Source: Methanosarcinales archaeon (GTDB lineage: Archaea; Halobacteriota; Syntropharchaeia; Alkanophagales; Methanospirareceae). From it: a stretch of DNA of 6,877 bases. Every line of letters begins with the position of its first letter. The first letter of the stretch is position 1. Shown in pieces: positions 6,658 through 6,877 of the stretch. The translations under genes and the position numbers were made by a program. Below the pieces are notes generated by a model. That model was not told where the DNA came from, ran no database searches, and was given only the letters and a program-made list of their open reading frames with translations. The stretch lies in NCBI GenBank assembly GCA_025464275.1, contig JAODGR010000003.1, positions 3,721 through 10,597 of the forward strand, in the 5' to 3' direction.

Positions 6658-6814
6658 CTTTTATACCTCTCCTCTGCCGAACCAAGAGCATCAACAAGAT
6701 GCCGTAAAAATACACTTTCATATTCGCGCTTCGCAAATCCCTCCCGGATGTTCGCAGCAGCTACCTGATATGCCCTTCTATAAACCCCCAAATCTTCCAC
6801 AGAAGGATTGTCAT
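6654..6814 (-). pseudogene. Frameshifted and truncated four-helix-bundle (S23-like) protein remnant
   Basis: An open frame from about 6821 to the stop at 6654-6656 encodes VEDLGVYRRAYQV, then AANIREGFAKREYE, then SVFLRHLVDALGSAEE. The segments EDL-VYRRAY, NIREGFAKR and RHL-DALGS are hallmarks, from memory, of the four-helix-bundle family annotated as S23-like (TIGR02436 type, usually about 115-130 aa). About 30 residues expected between the first two segments and the last third of the protein are missing. The only ATG with a good SD (6814; GAGGTGA 7 nt upstream) is in another frame and ends after 17 codons; one extra A after ATGAC would join it to the family frame as MTNPSVEDL. A GTG at 6800 is an alternative start with no SD. 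The stop overlaps the next ATG as ATGA, so coupling with the regulator may persist. Probably a decayed gene; a sequencing error could explain the frameshift but not the missing parts. Confidence 0.6.
6665..6669 (-). promoter_or_regulatory. Shine-Dalgarno site of the response regulator
   Basis: GAGGT, within the purine run GAGGAGAGGT on the minus strand, lies 7 nt before ATG 6657. It supports this start for the regulator and is embedded in the end of the upstream remnant frame. Confidence 0.65.
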
Positions 6815-6821
6815 CTTCTAC

Positions 6822-6828
6822 TCACCTC
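6822..6828 (-). promoter_or_regulatory. Shine-Dalgarno site in front of the four-helix-bundle remnant
   Basis: GAGGTGA on the minus strand lies 7 nt before ATG 6814. The spacing matches the regulator downstream, which supports 6814 as the ancestral start of the now frameshifted gene. It overlaps a TGA (6827-6829) that may end an upstream gene. Confidence 0.55.
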
Positions 6829-6877
6829 ATGTGTTAGACATCCCCCCTCTCTCCTCTATCCTCTCCTCTCTTTCACC
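6827..6877 (-). CDS. Possible C-terminal end of an upstream gene (cut by right edge)
   Basis: Read from the right edge on the minus strand, 16 codons rich in Glu and Arg (GEREERIEERGGMSNT) run to a TGA at 6827-6829. The stop would overlap the SD of the next frame, as seen between other genes here. The piece is too short and too low in complexity to name, and it may simply be a purine-rich spacer. Confidence 0.25.
   Translation of the reverse strand, partial: GEREERIEERGGMSNT

Noticed and set aside
6659..6667. A TATA-like sequence (TATAAAAG on the minus strand) just before the response regulator.
   Set aside because: It ends only 1-2 nt before the ATG; transcription from it would begin inside the gene, so it cannot be its promoter.

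Overview
The window looks archaeal, most likely a euryarchaeon of the methanogen/methane-oxidiser group; lineage is an inference and was not searched. Support: good Shine-Dalgarno (SD) matches to GGAGGTGATC, TATA-box-like promoter sequence rather than bacterial -35/-10 elements, frequent ATA and AGG codons, a pilin-like surface protein type best known in Euryarchaeota, and a secreted protein with a C-terminal PES-type sorting signal of the kind handled by archaeosortases.

Plus strand, 1-3520: two tandem paralogous genes for very large, sequon-rich surface proteins. The first is cut by the left edge. The second is complete at 812 aa. It has a pilin-like N-terminal anchor, then a long block with runs of up to seven glycines between short beta-strand segments, then a beta-sandwich, then a C-terminal domain ending in a TDYPEAWREWF motif. 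The two genes are 7 nt apart, and the SD of the second overlaps the stop codon of the first, so they probably form one operon. A 96-nt block near their 3' ends is about 93% identical.

Plus strand, 3635-4993: after a short gap with a TATA-like box comes a secreted beta-rich protein with a signal peptide and a PES-type C-terminal anchor. It is followed by hisH, the glutaminase subunit of imidazole glycerol phosphate synthase. HisH has no other histidine gene in view and overlaps the next gene tail to tail by 23 bp.

Minus strand, 4971-6877, read right to left: possibly the end of a gene cut by the right edge, then the broken remnant of a four-helix-bundle (S23-like) protein, then a stand-alone Rcp1-type response regulator, then a soluble receiver-HisKA-HATPase histidine kinase. 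These genes are packed with SDs 5-7 nt before their starts and stops overlapping or abutting the next start. The last two probably form a cytoplasmic phosphorelay. Nothing in the sequence shows what it senses or controls; its closeness to the surface-protein genes is suggestive only.

There is no gene-free stretch over 300 bases. I saw no tRNA, rRNA, CRISPR array, insertion sequence or reverse transcriptase.
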